Shown here: positions 45,140 through 53,675 of the stretch, piece after piece
How the letters are laid out: each line of letters starts with the position of its first letter
How positions within the stretch are numbered: the first letter of the stretch is position 1
DNA from: an uncultured Clostridia bacterium
GTDB lineage: Bacteria > Bacillota > Clostridia > Peptostreptococcales > Anaerovoracaceae
Assembly: GCA_934281605.1 (NCBI GenBank)
Contig: CAKQXD010000002.1
Location: 124,001 to 188,000 of the forward strand
Length of the DNA: 64,000 bases
Reading direction: 5' to 3'
Notes under the pieces: model-generated
Seen by the model: only the letters and a program-made list of their open reading frames with translations
Told to the model about the DNA's origin: nothing
The model's database searches: none
Position numbers and translations under genes: made by a program

Positions 45140-45198
45140 GGGTTGTAATTTGTGAGAATACAAAATGGAAAATTGAAGAAAAGATTTGCGAAAATGTA

Positions 45199-45227
45199 TT
45201 TACAAATAATTACAAAAATGATACGAT
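45199..45227 (+). promoter_or_regulatory. Forward promoter of the candidate type I toxin-antitoxin locus
   Basis: TTTACA (45199-45204) and TACGAT (45222-45227) are spaced by 17 bases. The RNA would begin near 45233, within AATCAAGAGG. Confidence 0.55.
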
Positions 45228-45312
45228 AAGTCAATCAAGAGGGGCAAGTGAAAGCGGTTAGCCACACCTGAAAAGGGGATCCATTGGGATTAGCCGGAAA
45301 GGGGTGGTTCGC

Positions 45313-45381
45313 ATGATGGAACACATGATGAATGTTGTTTATCTGCTGATCCTGTACAAAATAGTACGGGAAATAAAATGA
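45313..45381 (+). CDS. Candidate 22-residue membrane peptide (type I toxin-like)
   Basis: The ATG lies eight bases after GAAAGGGGTGG. The peptide is short, with a hydrophobic middle (NVVYLLILY) flanked by Met and His residues and a basic tail (KIVREIK), as in small membrane-acting toxins. The coding frame lies between two long inverted arms (AATCAAGAGG with CCTCTTGATT, and CGGTTAGCC with GGCTAACCG), and a convergent promoter lies beyond. Toxicity is inferred only from this layout. Confidence 0.45.
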   Translation: MMEHMMNVVYLLILYKIVREIK

Positions 45382-45452
45382 CTGCCTTTCATTCTGCTAG
45401 CTGAAGGCAGTCACCAAACTGCATAGGCTAACCGTTTTACGGTTTCCTCTTG
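45372..45452 (-). ncRNA. Candidate antisense RNA of the type I toxin-antitoxin locus
   Basis: A strong minus-strand promoter (45458-45485) would start an RNA near 45452. GACTGCCTT and AAGGCAGTC (45380-45388, 45404-45412) form a stem that on this strand is followed by ATTTTATTT, an intrinsic terminator. The ~80-nt RNA would be complementary to the 3' part of the toxin RNA. It would also share with the 5' end of that RNA the segments AATCAAGAGG and CGGTTAGCC. Confidence 0.45.
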
Positions 45453-45457
45453 ATTTT

Positions 45458-45485
45458 ATTATAGCATAAGAACTTTCAGGGTCAA
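45458..45485 (-). promoter_or_regulatory. Reverse promoter of the candidate antisense RNA
   Basis: On the minus strand, TTGACC (45485-45480) and TATAAT (45463-45458) are 16 bases apart, a near-consensus sigma-A promoter and stronger than the opposing forward one. Confidence 0.7.
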
Positions 45486-45633
45486 GTGAAATCTCGAAAA
45501 AGGGGATGCGCTATACCGAGTGTTGACGGGAAGCGTGTTGATATTGCTGTATTGAATTTTTTTATTCCTCGTTTTTACCTTTTCTCAAAAACACTTCGAT
45601 TTTTAGGTTTTGTAATGAACTGATTTGACTTAA

Positions 45634-45840
45634 CTGTATACAAAGATCATACTGGAATCAGTAGAGGGAACTTCCGAAGCATCGGCCCTAGCATCAGCAT
45701 ATATTATAAAATTAAAAGCTGCATATAAAAGTAAATATGGAACAGATATGAAAAGTACGGACATTTTTAATATTATAAAAGAGCTAGGGACTTTAGAGAA
45801 TGGAAAAGTTGATTATTTAAAGCCATTTGAAAATCTATAG
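45634..45840 (+). pseudogene. C-terminal remnant of a toxin tip
   Basis: This 68-codon open frame has no start and begins just after TAA. It encodes ILESVEGTSEASALASAYI and ends KVDYLKPFENL, followed 17 bp later by a membrane protein gene with its own ribosome binding site. The composition is AT-rich like the toxin tips in the first 24 kb. It looks like the tail of a polymorphic toxin left after loss of the upstream part. Confidence 0.55.
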
Positions 45841-45857
45841 TAATCAAGGAGTATGTT

Positions 45858-46250
45858 ATGTTTATTCATGCATTTGGACCAATAAAAAGAGGAGCAGAGG
45901 ATCAGATAAAAAAAGTATATTTTTTAATTATTCCTATTGTGATTGTGATTTTTCTCATTGCTTTTTTTGTTTTGAAAACACAGCTGTTTTCGGCACTTGT
46001 GATTTCTGTAATGTATTTCTGGGGACTGGCGTATTGTATTTTAGGGCATAAACGACTTTATAAAGCAAAGAAATATAAAGGCCATAAATTTTTTAGATGG
46101 TTGGCATTGGTTATAGCGGCTCTTTATTTTATTTATGGTGTGCTTTTGTACTTTCTTGAAGATGTTGATTTTATGAATACTTTTGCCTTAGTAGAAGTTT
46201 TAGCGCTTTTGATTACAATTCAGATGGTGCGAAATGGCTATCGGTATTAG
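45858..46250 (+). CDS. Small membrane protein, probable immunity partner of the toxin remnant
   Basis: This 130-residue protein starts behind CAAGGAGTATGTT. Four hydrophobic segments are visible: VYFLIIPIVIVIFLIAFFVL, LVISVMYFWGLAYCIL, WLALVIAALYFIYGVLLYF, and FALVEVLALLITIQMV. Multi-pass membrane immunity proteins usually protect against toxins acting on or through the membrane. Its place directly behind a toxin fragment supports this, but the toxin type cannot be told. Confidence 0.55.
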   Translation: MFIHAFGPIKRGAEDQIKKVYFLIIPIVIVIFLIAFFVLKTQLFSALVISVMYFWGLAYCILGHKRLYKAKKYKGHKFFRWLALVIAALYFIYGVLLYFLEDVDFMNTFALVEVLALLITIQMVRNGYRY

Positions 46251-46272
46251 ACTAATAAACAGACCAACCAAA

Positions 46273-46302
46273 AAAACCACTTCCCAATCAGGAAGTGGTT
46301 TT
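46273..46302. terminator. Bidirectional terminator between the membrane protein gene and ilvE
   Basis: AAAACCACTTCC, a 6-base loop and GGAAGTGGTTTT, with A and T runs on both sides, serve the convergent genes. Confidence 0.9.
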
Positions 46303-46321
46303 TCTCTATTCAACTAAATTC

Positions 46322-47392
46322 TTATTTTACTTCTACTGTCCAGCCCATGTCATCGGCGATCTTGCCTGTCTGGATTCCGTAGATCGTATCGTACAGTTCC
46401 TGTGCGATCGGTCCGATTTCTCCGTTGTTGATGATCATGTCTTCATCCTTGTAGCGCAGTTCGCCGACAGGGGAGATTACTGCAGCAGTACCGGATGCAA
46501 ACATTTCCTTGAACTTGCCGTCCTTGTATGCCTGAACGATTTCGTCGATCGTTGTCTTTCTTTCAGCAACCTTGATGCCCTTCTTCTTCAGGATAGCGAT
46601 TACGGAGTTTCTCGTGATACCCGGCAGGATCGTTCCATCCAGCGGAGCCGTTACAACTTCGTCGCCGATTACGAAGAATGCGTTGGAAGTACCAACTTCT
46701 TCAACATACTTTCTGTGAACGCCGTCCAGCCACAGGATCTGCTCGTAGCCCTTTGCATGAGCTTCTTCCTGAGCCTTTAAGCTTGCCGCGTAGTTGCCGC
46801 CGCACTTCGCTTCACCAGTACCGCCGTCTGTAGCACGAACGTACTTGTCCTCAACATACAGCTTCGTCGGAGTCAGACCGCCAACATAGTACGGACCAAC
46901 CGGGCTCAGGATGATGATGAACTTGTAGTGATTGGAACGACGAACGCCCAGGAACGCTTCATCCGCGATGATGAACGGACGAATATAGAGAGCTGTTCCT
47001 TCCTTCTGCGGGATCCAGTCAGCATCGATCTTTACGAGAGCCTTGATGGCTTCTACGAACAGGTCTTCATCGATCTGCGGGATGCAGAGTCTGTCGTTGG
47101 TACGATTTGTTCTCTGTGCATTCATGTATGGTCTGAAAAGGAGCACTCTGCCGTCTTCGCTCTTGTAAGCCTTCAGGCCTTCAAACATTTCCTGTGCATA
47201 GTGGAAAACAACAGCCGCAGGATCCAGGCTCAGCGGTCCATAAGGAACGATTCTTCCATCGTGCCAGCCTTCGCCTTCCTGGTAGTCCATGATAAACATA
47301 TGGTCTGTGAATTCTGTACCGAATCTCAGAGTATCAGGATCCGGCTTTTTCTTAGGGTTAGGATTTTTAGTAATTGAAAATTCGTATTTCAT
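46322..47392 (-). CDS. ilvE: Branched-chain amino acid aminotransferase
   Basis: IlvE transfers the amino group between glutamate and the 2-oxo acids of Leu, Ile and Val. This 356-residue protein is of the longer class (BCAT2-like). It has QEMFEGLKAYKSEDG, FRPYMNAQRTNRTNDRL, the PLP Lys in KCGGNYAASLKAQ, and YVEEVGTSNAFFVIGD. The start follows AAAAGGAGACAGTT. A strong promoter is 110-135 bp upstream. No T-box is visible in the ~100-nt leader. Confidence 0.96.
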   Translation of the reverse strand: MKYEFSITKNPNPKKKPDPDTLRFGTEFTDHMFIMDYQEGEGWHDGRIVPYGPLSLDPAAVVFHYAQEMFEGLKAYKSEDGRVLLFRPYMNAQRTNRTNDRLCIPQIDEDLFVEAIKALVKIDADWIPQKEGTALYIRPFIIADEAFLGVRRSNHYKFIIILSPVGPYYVGGLTPTKLYVEDKYVRATDGGTGEAKCGGNYAASLKAQEEAHAKGYEQILWLDGVHRKYVEEVGTSNAFFVIGDEVVTAPLDGTILPGITRNSVIAILKKKGIKVAERKTTIDEIVQAYKDGKFKEMFASGTAAVISPVGELRYKDEDMIINNGEIGPIAQELYDTIYGIQTGKIADDMGWTVEVK

Positions 47393-47499
47393 AACTGTCT
47401 CCTTTTCTTATTTTATATTTATTTTTTCGTTATGGTTTTGGATTTTTCCATGTGTATATTTTACACCAACTCAACGGGAAAGTCCATCAGTACATGAAT

Positions 47500-47528
47500 A
47501 CTATAATACTGATATTGTGTTTTGTCAA
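47500..47528 (-). promoter_or_regulatory. Promoter of ilvE
   Basis: On the minus strand TTGACA (47528-47523) and TATAGT (47505-47500) are 17 bases apart, a near-consensus sigma-A promoter. Confidence 0.8.
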
Positions 47529-47587
47529 CAACGAATAAAGCAAAAACTTATAAATACAAACAAAAACAACAAAATCCCTGCAAATTC

Positions 47588-47616
47588 TTTAAACCCACAT
47601 AATCTTCTTCTATAAT
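47588..47616 (+). promoter_or_regulatory. Promoter directly before the YdcF-like gene
   Basis: TTTAAA (47588-47593) and TATAAT (47611-47616) are 17 bases apart. The predicted start of transcription (near 47623) falls two bases before the ATG, so the RNA would be leaderless or nearly so. Confidence 0.5.
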
Positions 47617-47624
47617 AAGGTACT

Positions 47625-48344
47625 ATGATGAAACGGAAAAATAAGAGAAGCCTGCCGGTCCGGCTGTTCTCCCTGCTGGTGAAGCTGGTGATTGCAGCCG
47701 TCATACTGGTCGTAGGCATAAATGTATATATAACGAAAACAACAGAAAAGGAAATCAAAGCCGCCGTGGATTCCGGCGAGACGACCATCACCACGCAGGA
47801 GGTGCAAAGCTTCCGCGCCGCCGATCCGGAGTGTATCATGGTTCTTGGTGCTGCTGTAAGGCCGGACGGGACGCCGTGTAAAATGCTGCGGGACCGCCTG
47901 GATCTGGGTATCATGCTCTATAAGCAGGGCGTGGCGCCGAAGCTGCTCTTTTCCGGAGACAACGGACAGGTTGTATATAATGAAGTCAACGCCATGAAAA
48001 AGTACGCCGTCAATGCCGGGGTGCCGGAGAAGGACATTTTCCTCGACCACGCAGGCTTTTCCACCTACGAATCGGTGTATCGGGCTAAGGCTATTTTCGA
48101 CGTGGACAGCATGGTGGTGGTGACCCAGCGGTATCATCTGTACCGGGCGCTGTACGGCTGTCACAGGATGGGCATCACCGCACTGGGCGCTGCTGCAAAG
48201 GATACAAACAAAGGGCAGGAAGTCCGGGAAGCCCGTGAGATCATGGCGCGCGACAAGGACTTCGTCAAGTGGATCTTCAAGCCGGAGCCCACGTTCATGG
48301 GCGAGACTATATCTATCAACGGAAGCGGCATTTCGACCCAGTGA
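47625..48344 (+). CDS. YdcF/SanA-family (DUF218) membrane-anchored protein
   Basis: An N-terminal membrane segment (LLVKLVIAAVILVVGINVYI) anchors an extracytoplasmic DUF218 domain with CIMVLGAAVRPDGTPCKML, LLFSGDNG, NEVNAMKKYA, YESVYRAKAIF and VVTQRYHLYRALY. SanA/YdcF proteins are linked to envelope integrity, with no firmly known substrate. The stop is followed 49 bp later by the DUF362 gene. Two ATG codons at the start (47625 and 47628) are both possible. Confidence 0.88.
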   Translation: MMKRKNKRSLPVRLFSLLVKLVIAAVILVVGINVYITKTTEKEIKAAVDSGETTITTQEVQSFRAADPECIMVLGAAVRPDGTPCKMLRDRLDLGIMLYKQGVAPKLLFSGDNGQVVYNEVNAMKKYAVNAGVPEKDIFLDHAGFSTYESVYRAKAIFDVDSMVVVTQRYHLYRALYGCHRMGITALGAAAKDTNKGQEVREAREIMARDKDFVKWIFKPEPTFMGETISINGSGISTQ

Positions 48345-48393
48345 TGGTGCAGCATCGGCCGGACCGCAATTTATCGAGAAGAAGGAGTATCAC

Positions 48394-49614
48394 ATGAATA
48401 ACGAAACATCAAAAGTAGCGCTGGTGCGCTGCTTTTCTTATCAGCAGGAAGAGGTCGAGCAGGCGCTTGCCAAAGGTCTGGCGCTCCTCGGCGGATTTTC
48501 GGAGATTTTTTCTGCAAAGACTACGCCGGAGGCTACCGGTCTGCCGCGACATAAAATCACCACCGAAAGCAGGCTGGTCTTAAAACCCAATCTGCTGGCG
48601 AAGACCGATCCGGATAAAGCATGCACCACCCATCCGGCGGTCTTTCACGCCGTGGGGAAGGTTTTACAGGAATCGGGATATACCAATCTGAAATACGGAG
48701 ATTCTCCGGGCAATCCCATGATCAAAGTGGAAAAAGTGGCTGAGGAATGCGGCATCAAACAGGCAGCAGATGACCTGGGGATCCCCCTGGGAGATTTCGA
48801 GCACGGGACGCAGGTGGATTTTGCGGGAAGAGCGGCAGATCATTTCGTGCTGTGCGACGAAGTGCTGGCGGCCGACGGCATCGTCAACGTCTGCAAGATG
48901 AAGACCCATCAGCTGGAGCGGATCACAGGTGCGGTGAAAAATACCTTTGGATGCGTGTTCGGCATCAACAAAGGTATGTCCCACGCTCAGTTTGCCACGG
49001 CGGAGACTTTCGCGAAAATGATCGCGGATCTGAATCTTCTGGTGCATCCTGTCCTTCACGTCATGGACGGGATCATGGCCATGGAGGGCAACGGCCCCCA
49101 GTCGGGGACGCCGACTCCTATGAACGTATTGTTATTATCCACTGATCCGGTGGCGCTGGACGCGGTGTTCTGTCATCTGGTGAACCTGAAGCCCGAGCTT
49201 GTACCGACCAACGTCAGCGGGATGGAACAGGGCGTCGGGAACTTTGCAGAAATCGAAGTTTTGACGGAAGAAGGAAGCTTGACTCCGGAGGAAGCCGGGG
49301 CGAAATACGGCAATAAAAAATTCAACGTGCAGCGGAGCGCGGAGTTTCGCGGGGCGCTCCAGCCGGTGAAATTTCTGGCGCCATTTCTGGAGAAAAAGCC
49401 TATCGTGAAAAAAGATAAATGCGTGGGATGCGGGATCTGCGTGCGTGCCTGCCCGGTGGAAGGCAAGGCAGTGGAAGTGCGCGGCGGCAAAGCGGAGTAC
49501 GACTACAGCAAGTGCATCAAGTGCTACTGCTGTCAGGAGATGTGCCCAGAGGAGGCCATCACCGTGAAAAAGTCTCTGCTGGCCCGGATCGCCGACCGCC
49601 GCTGGAGAGTGTAG
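48394..49614 (+). CDS. DUF362 protein with C-terminal 2[4Fe-4S] ferredoxin domain
   Basis: Start ATG 48394 (MNNETSKVALVRC) lies behind GAAGGAG. The DUF362 part has LVLKPNLLAKTDPDKACTTH, KYGDSPGNPM, NVCKMKTHQLERITGAVKN and VMDGIMAMEGNGPQSG. The last 60 residues hold CVGCGICVRACPVEG and CIKCYCCQEMCPEEA, two classical iron-sulfur cluster sites. The function of this widespread anaerobe family is unknown; an electron-transfer role is likely. Confidence 0.9.
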   Translation: MNNETSKVALVRCFSYQQEEVEQALAKGLALLGGFSEIFSAKTTPEATGLPRHKITTESRLVLKPNLLAKTDPDKACTTHPAVFHAVGKVLQESGYTNLKYGDSPGNPMIKVEKVAEECGIKQAADDLGIPLGDFEHGTQVDFAGRAADHFVLCDEVLAADGIVNVCKMKTHQLERITGAVKNTFGCVFGINKGMSHAQFATAETFAKMIADLNLLVHPVLHVMDGIMAMEGNGPQSGTPTPMNVLLLSTDPVALDAVFCHLVNLKPELVPTNVSGMEQGVGNFAEIEVLTEEGSLTPEEAGAKYGNKKFNVQRSAEFRGALQPVKFLAPFLEKKPIVKKDKCVGCGICVRACPVEGKAVEVRGGKAEYDYSKCIKCYCCQEMCPEEAITVKKSLLARIADRRWRV

Positions 49615-49763
49615 AGAACCCGGGGAGAAATCTTTGCATATACTGATACAGGTGAGCATGATGCCGCCTGTATTTTTTTATAATGCGAGGAGTATCTTCC
49701 GGAGATATTCCTCAGGTGGCGGGCAGGCGGAACATTGCGCGGCCCGAATCGGAGGAGGTTCCT

Positions 49764-50906
49764 ATGATTTATCTGGATAACGGGGCGACGTCGTTTCCCA
49801 AGCCGAGGCAGGTCACCGACGCCGTGATGGAGGCGATGACACAGTACTGCGCCAATCCCGGAAGGTCATCCCACTTTCTGGCGGCGCGGACGGCGCAGGA
49901 GATTTACAAAACCCGCACAGCACTGGCACTGCTGCTGGGGCTGGAGGATGCGGGGCGGATCGTGTTCACTAAGAATGGAACGGAGGCGCTGAATCTGGCG
50001 CTGAAAGGGATCCTGCGACCGGGAGATCACGTGATCACTTCCTCTATGGAGCACAATGCGGTGCTGCGGCCGCTGAAGCAGCTGGAAGCTTCCGGCGTGG
50101 AAGTGACCATCCTGCCGTGTGACCGGGAGGGGCGTCTGAAACCCCATCAGATCCGGCACGCGATCCGGCCGGAGACGCGGATGATCGTGCTGACGGCAGC
50201 CTCCAACGTGACGGGGACCCTCATGCCTCTGGAAGAAGTGGGGAGGATGGCTTTGCGACGCGGGATCTTGTTCTGCGTCGACGGCGCGCAGGGCGCAGGT
50301 CATATGGTGATCGATGCAAAGGCGCAGCATATCGATCTGCTGGCGGCGCCGGGGCACAAGGGGCTTTTGGGGCCGCAGGGAACGGGATTTTTATATGTTC
50401 GGCCGGGGCTGTCTCTGCGTCCGCTGCTTGCGGGCGGAACGGGGAGCCGCTCGCGGGAGCTGGAGCAGCCTTTGGATTTTCCTGATGGATATGAAGCGGG
50501 GACGGTCAATGCTCCGGGGATCATCGGGCTGGGCGCCGGGGTGCGGCTGCTGAACAAGATCGGCATCGAAGCGGTGTGTCAGCACGAGCGGGAGCTGACA
50601 GAGAAGCTGCAAAGAGGCCTGCGGGCGATCGCGGGCGTTACGGTCTACGGCCCGTCGGACTGCAGGGAAAAGACGGCGGTGGCCGCCTGGAATCTGGAGG
50701 GGCGGCCTTGTGAAGAAATTGCATTGGCGTTAAACGATCGATTTGGAATTGCAGTGCGTGCAGGGCTTCACTGCAGCGGCCTGGCCCATGAGACCATCGG
50801 TACGCAGGATATCGGCTGCGTGCGTATGTGCCCGGGATTTTACACCGGCGAAGAGGAGATCCGCAAGACGCTGGAAGCCGTGCGAGAGCTGGCGGCGGAA
50901 AGGTAG
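49764..50906 (+). CDS. Cysteine desulfurase-family PLP aminotransferase (class V)
   Basis: Start ATG 49764 (MIYLDNGATSFPKP) follows GGAGGAGG. Motifs are FTKNGTEALNLALKG, SSMEHNAVLRPLKQL, FCVDGAQGAGHMVID, the PLP Lys in APGHKGLLGPQG, and the Cys-bearing loop RAGLHCSGLAHETIG. At 380 residues it matches the group of SufS/Csd-like enzymes. Sulfur transfer is likely, though no isc or suf partner is nearby. The ~210 bp to the next gene show no gene. Confidence 0.9.
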   Translation: MIYLDNGATSFPKPRQVTDAVMEAMTQYCANPGRSSHFLAARTAQEIYKTRTALALLLGLEDAGRIVFTKNGTEALNLALKGILRPGDHVITSSMEHNAVLRPLKQLEASGVEVTILPCDREGRLKPHQIRHAIRPETRMIVLTAASNVTGTLMPLEEVGRMALRRGILFCVDGAQGAGHMVIDAKAQHIDLLAAPGHKGLLGPQGTGFLYVRPGLSLRPLLAGGTGSRSRELEQPLDFPDGYEAGTVNAPGIIGLGAGVRLLNKIGIEAVCQHERELTEKLQRGLRAIAGVTVYGPSDCREKTAVAAWNLEGRPCEEIALALNDRFGIAVRAGLHCSGLAHETIGTQDIGCVRMCPGFYTGEEEIRKTLEAVRELAAER

Positions 50907-51076
50907 CGTTTTTGCTTGGGGAATCGGGAGCTGGACGGCTCTGCAGCGAAGAGGAGCAGGAAACGACCAGGCGTGCAGACAGTTGGGAAACAGCCTTTGC
51001 AGGAGATACGGCTGGATTGCCGGGGGAAAGCGTGTGGTTTTACAGAAAACCTGCGGCGGGAACTTTGCAGAAAAAA

Positions 51077-51104
51077 AGGACTGAAACCGCTGGGGTTCAG
51101 TCCT
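51077..51104 (-). terminator. Terminator of the zinc-ribbon/Ltp protein gene
   Basis: AGGACTGAA and TTCAGTCCT arms close a short loop, and TTTTTTT follows on the minus strand, just beyond the stop. Confidence 0.85.
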
Positions 51105-51116
51105 CGGATGGTCGTT

Positions 51117-53489
51117 CTATTTTAGTTTGGCTGCATCGGCGCCGTAAGCGGCCTGGTCATCTGTGAAGCCGTTGCTCTTCAGCTCCTCGATCATGGTCGC
51201 GCGGGTGTAGCTGCCGGTCGTGAGCAGCTGGTTCGCCATGCGGGCAGCCTGCTCGTTCCAGTTGGCGCCGCAGTTGTCCGCCGCGTAGGTGGCGTCCGCG
51301 TTGGAATAGCCGTCGAACTCCAGCTGAGTCACCATGCCGTCATGGGAAAGCGGGAGATTGCTGAGATATTCCTTTGCACGATCCAGCGCTTTTTGCTGGG
51401 ATTCGGTGTCGCCGCTGCTGGATGGCTCCTGCGTATCGCTGTCCTGATCCGGCGTCTGCGCCGTGATGTTGGAGCCGTTCAGATCTATCGTGCCATCGAG
51501 CAATGCTGTGCCGTATTGGGAGAAAAGAAACGCTTCCCCTGCCAGTCCTGCGGCGATGATCAATGTGATGATGATCCGCACTGCCAGCGGGAATTTTTTG
51601 CGCGCCCACATGAGGATAAGACCCACTGGCCAGAAAATGAACAGCCACAGGATCACATACCAGGTTTTGTGGGAAACGCCCTGTTTCTTTTCGGTCGGTT
51701 CCACGTAATCGCCCCATGGGTCCTCCGCCGAGGCAAAACCCTGGTACCATTCGCTGTCTTCATAGGAGACCGGTTCCGCCTGCGGGAGTACGTCGTCCTT
51801 GTAGCGTTTTTTGGAAAAGTTTCCGCGGACGGTGTTTTCGTCCTCCAGTGCTGTGTAGTAGCAGGTGTCTTTTACGATGGCGTAAGGTTCGGTTTCCGCT
51901 TCTTTCTGCCACCGGCGCGCGGCTCGTTCGGCGTGCATCTGTGCATATTGTCTGCCGGCATGGCTGCGGATGTCCATTTTGGTCTGGCGGAGCGTGTCGT
52001 GGGAAGTATCACGCGGCTCGCTGTCTGTGCCCTCTTCCGGAAGGTCGGCGAGATCCGTGATAGCTTCATCTGTTGCTTCTGCGGTGGAGTCGTCTGCCGC
52101 TTCTGTGACGGAGTCGTCTTTTGTTTCTGTGATGGATCCGTCTTCTGTGAGATCCAGCGTTTCTGCCGGATCGGTGTCGGCATCGCCGATTTTGGCTGTC
52201 TCCATTGCTGGATCTGTTGCTGGTGCAAGATCGTTTGCCGTGAAATTTTCTGTCGGAACTGCAGGATCAGATGTCACTGCGGAATCTTCTGCGCTGATTG
52301 GACCGTTTGCATTAGTCGGCGCATCTTCTTCCAGCGTAAGGATTTCCGTGGTGGAATCGCCTGCCTCGGCAGCAGCCTGCGTGAGATTGCTTGCGGAGTC
52401 TGTGAGATCGCTTGCCGTGAAATTTTCTGCCGGAACTGCCGGGTTAGAAGCTGCTTGTGTGGATGACTCTGGTGCGAGATCGCTTGCCGTGAAATTTTCT
52501 GCCGGAACTGCCGGATCGGATGTCGCTGCGGAATCTTCTGTGCCGGAAGTCGCTGATTCCGGAGTCGTCTGTTCTGCCGGATCAGGAGCTGCCGGAGCTG
52601 CAGGTTTTCCCGGTTCGGATGCTGTATTGACGTCGGTCATAAGCAGTTCATCGAATTCCGCCGGAAAATCATCTTCCTCCTGCTGCGGCTGCAAAGTTGC
52701 CGGAGTTGCAGGCTGAGGAGGAATGGATTGCTGCGCTGGAGCTGCCGGATGTGCCGGTCTGCCCTGCTGTGGTGCGTCTGTGGCCGGAATAGCTGGATCG
52801 CCCTGCATCGCCGGGTTTACAATAGCTGCCGGATTTTGCTGAACCGCCGGAGCCGATTGCACTGGTGCGGTCGGGTTCACCGGAGATGCCGGTCTTGCCG
52901 GAGCCGCCTGCTGAGCCGGACTCGACTGGTTTGCCGGTGCAGTTTCCTTGTCAGCATAAGCGGCATATTTCTGTCTGTATTTCTGTGAACGCCGCGGCAG
53001 TGTAGATGGGCGGTATTCTCCGTTTGACTGCTGTGGAGCTGCCGGTCTTGCCGGATTTGGGGCTGCTTGCTGAGGTGGAATTGCCGGTGATGCCGGAGCA
53101 GCTTGCTGAACAGGCACTGCTGGATTTCCCGGAACTGCCTGCTGAGCTGGAGCCGCTGGCTTTGCAGGAACTTCCTGACTTGCTGGGGTGGCCTGGTTTG
53201 GGGTCGCCGGGTTTGCCGGGGCAGATGAATTTCCTGGAACTGCTTGCCCTGAAGCTGCCTGCTGCATGGAAGGCGCCGGGCTTGCCGGAGCTGCCGGGGT
53301 CGGGGACTTTGCAGGAACTGGACGAGCTCCCGCCGCCGTTCCCGGCGTTTTAGATGGATCAAAACGCTGATACTGTATCGTGCGCTGTGCTTTTTCTTGT
53401 GGATCGGTCTTCAAGACGACGGTTGCCGCGCCGCATACCGGGCAGTGGTCGTCATTCGTTCTGTGACCGCAAGTTGGACATTGTTTCAT
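51117..53489 (-). CDS. Zinc-ribbon membrane protein with Pro/Ala-rich region and Ltp-type C-terminal repeats
   Basis: The start at 53489 (MKQCPTCGHRTNDDHCPVCG) gives a zinc ribbon and 790 residues. About 450 residues of Pro/Ala/Gln then Ser/Thr/Asp/Glu-rich sequence follow, with imperfect repeats such as AVPAENFTASDL. Two membrane segments come next (TWYVILWLFIFWPVGLILMW and VRIIITLIIAAGLAGEAFLF). The end carries two units of the Ltp type: LPLSHDGMVTQLEFDGYSNA and SYTRATMIEELKSNGFTDDQ. Ltp-like repeats occur in the lipoprotein of a temperate phage that blocks DNA injection, and in many chromosomal surface proteins. The repeats should face outside and the zinc ribbon inside. Confidence 0.75.
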   Translation of the reverse strand: MKQCPTCGHRTNDDHCPVCGAATVVLKTDPQEKAQRTIQYQRFDPSKTPGTAAGARPVPAKSPTPAAPASPAPSMQQAASGQAVPGNSSAPANPATPNQATPASQEVPAKPAAPAQQAVPGNPAVPVQQAAPASPAIPPQQAAPNPARPAAPQQSNGEYRPSTLPRRSQKYRQKYAAYADKETAPANQSSPAQQAAPARPASPVNPTAPVQSAPAVQQNPAAIVNPAMQGDPAIPATDAPQQGRPAHPAAPAQQSIPPQPATPATLQPQQEEDDFPAEFDELLMTDVNTASEPGKPAAPAAPDPAEQTTPESATSGTEDSAATSDPAVPAENFTASDLAPESSTQAASNPAVPAENFTASDLTDSASNLTQAAAEAGDSTTEILTLEEDAPTNANGPISAEDSAVTSDPAVPTENFTANDLAPATDPAMETAKIGDADTDPAETLDLTEDGSITETKDDSVTEAADDSTAEATDEAITDLADLPEEGTDSEPRDTSHDTLRQTKMDIRSHAGRQYAQMHAERAARRWQKEAETEPYAIVKDTCYYTALEDENTVRGNFSKKRYKDDVLPQAEPVSYEDSEWYQGFASAEDPWGDYVEPTEKKQGVSHKTWYVILWLFIFWPVGLILMWARKKFPLAVRIIITLIIAAGLAGEAFLFSQYGTALLDGTIDLNGSNITAQTPDQDSDTQEPSSSGDTESQQKALDRAKEYLSNLPLSHDGMVTQLEFDGYSNADATYAADNCGANWNEQAARMANQLLTTGSYTRATMIEELKSNGFTDDQAAYGADAAKLK

Positions 53490-53532
53490 TTTTGTATCAC
53501 CATACTCTTTCTTTGTCTCATTGACTTGCTCT

Positions 53533-53561
53533 ATTTTATCATTTATTGCGGGTGGCGGCAA
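53533..53561 (-). promoter_or_regulatory. Promoter of the zinc-ribbon/Ltp gene
   Basis: On the minus strand TTGCCG (53561-53556) and TAAAAT (53538-53533) are spaced by 17 bases, about 40 bases ahead of the ATG. Confidence 0.55.
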
Positions 53562-53638
53562 GAGTGCGGGGCGAATTGGCGCGGATCCGGGCAAGGTGAG
53601 GTGACAGGGAGTACGATTTGCCTGGCGACCGCTGCTAA

Positions 53639-53675
53639 GGATGAAAATCTGGAAATTTCAGGTTTGGTTTCATCC
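53639..53675. repeat. 37-bp hairpin repeat, GGATGAAA ... TTTCATCC, copy 1
   Basis: GGATGAAA and TTTCATCC close an inner CTGGAAATTTCAG. It is identical over 37 bp to 54733-54769 and similar in inverse sense to 61096-61132. It lies in the 381-bp gap before the gene at 53871; apart from the two flanking promoters I see nothing else there. Confidence 0.8.

Noticed and set aside
47393..47499. ilvE leader considered as a T-box or attenuator
   Set aside because: No T-box sequence, specifier loop or terminator stem is visible in the roughly 100-nt leader.
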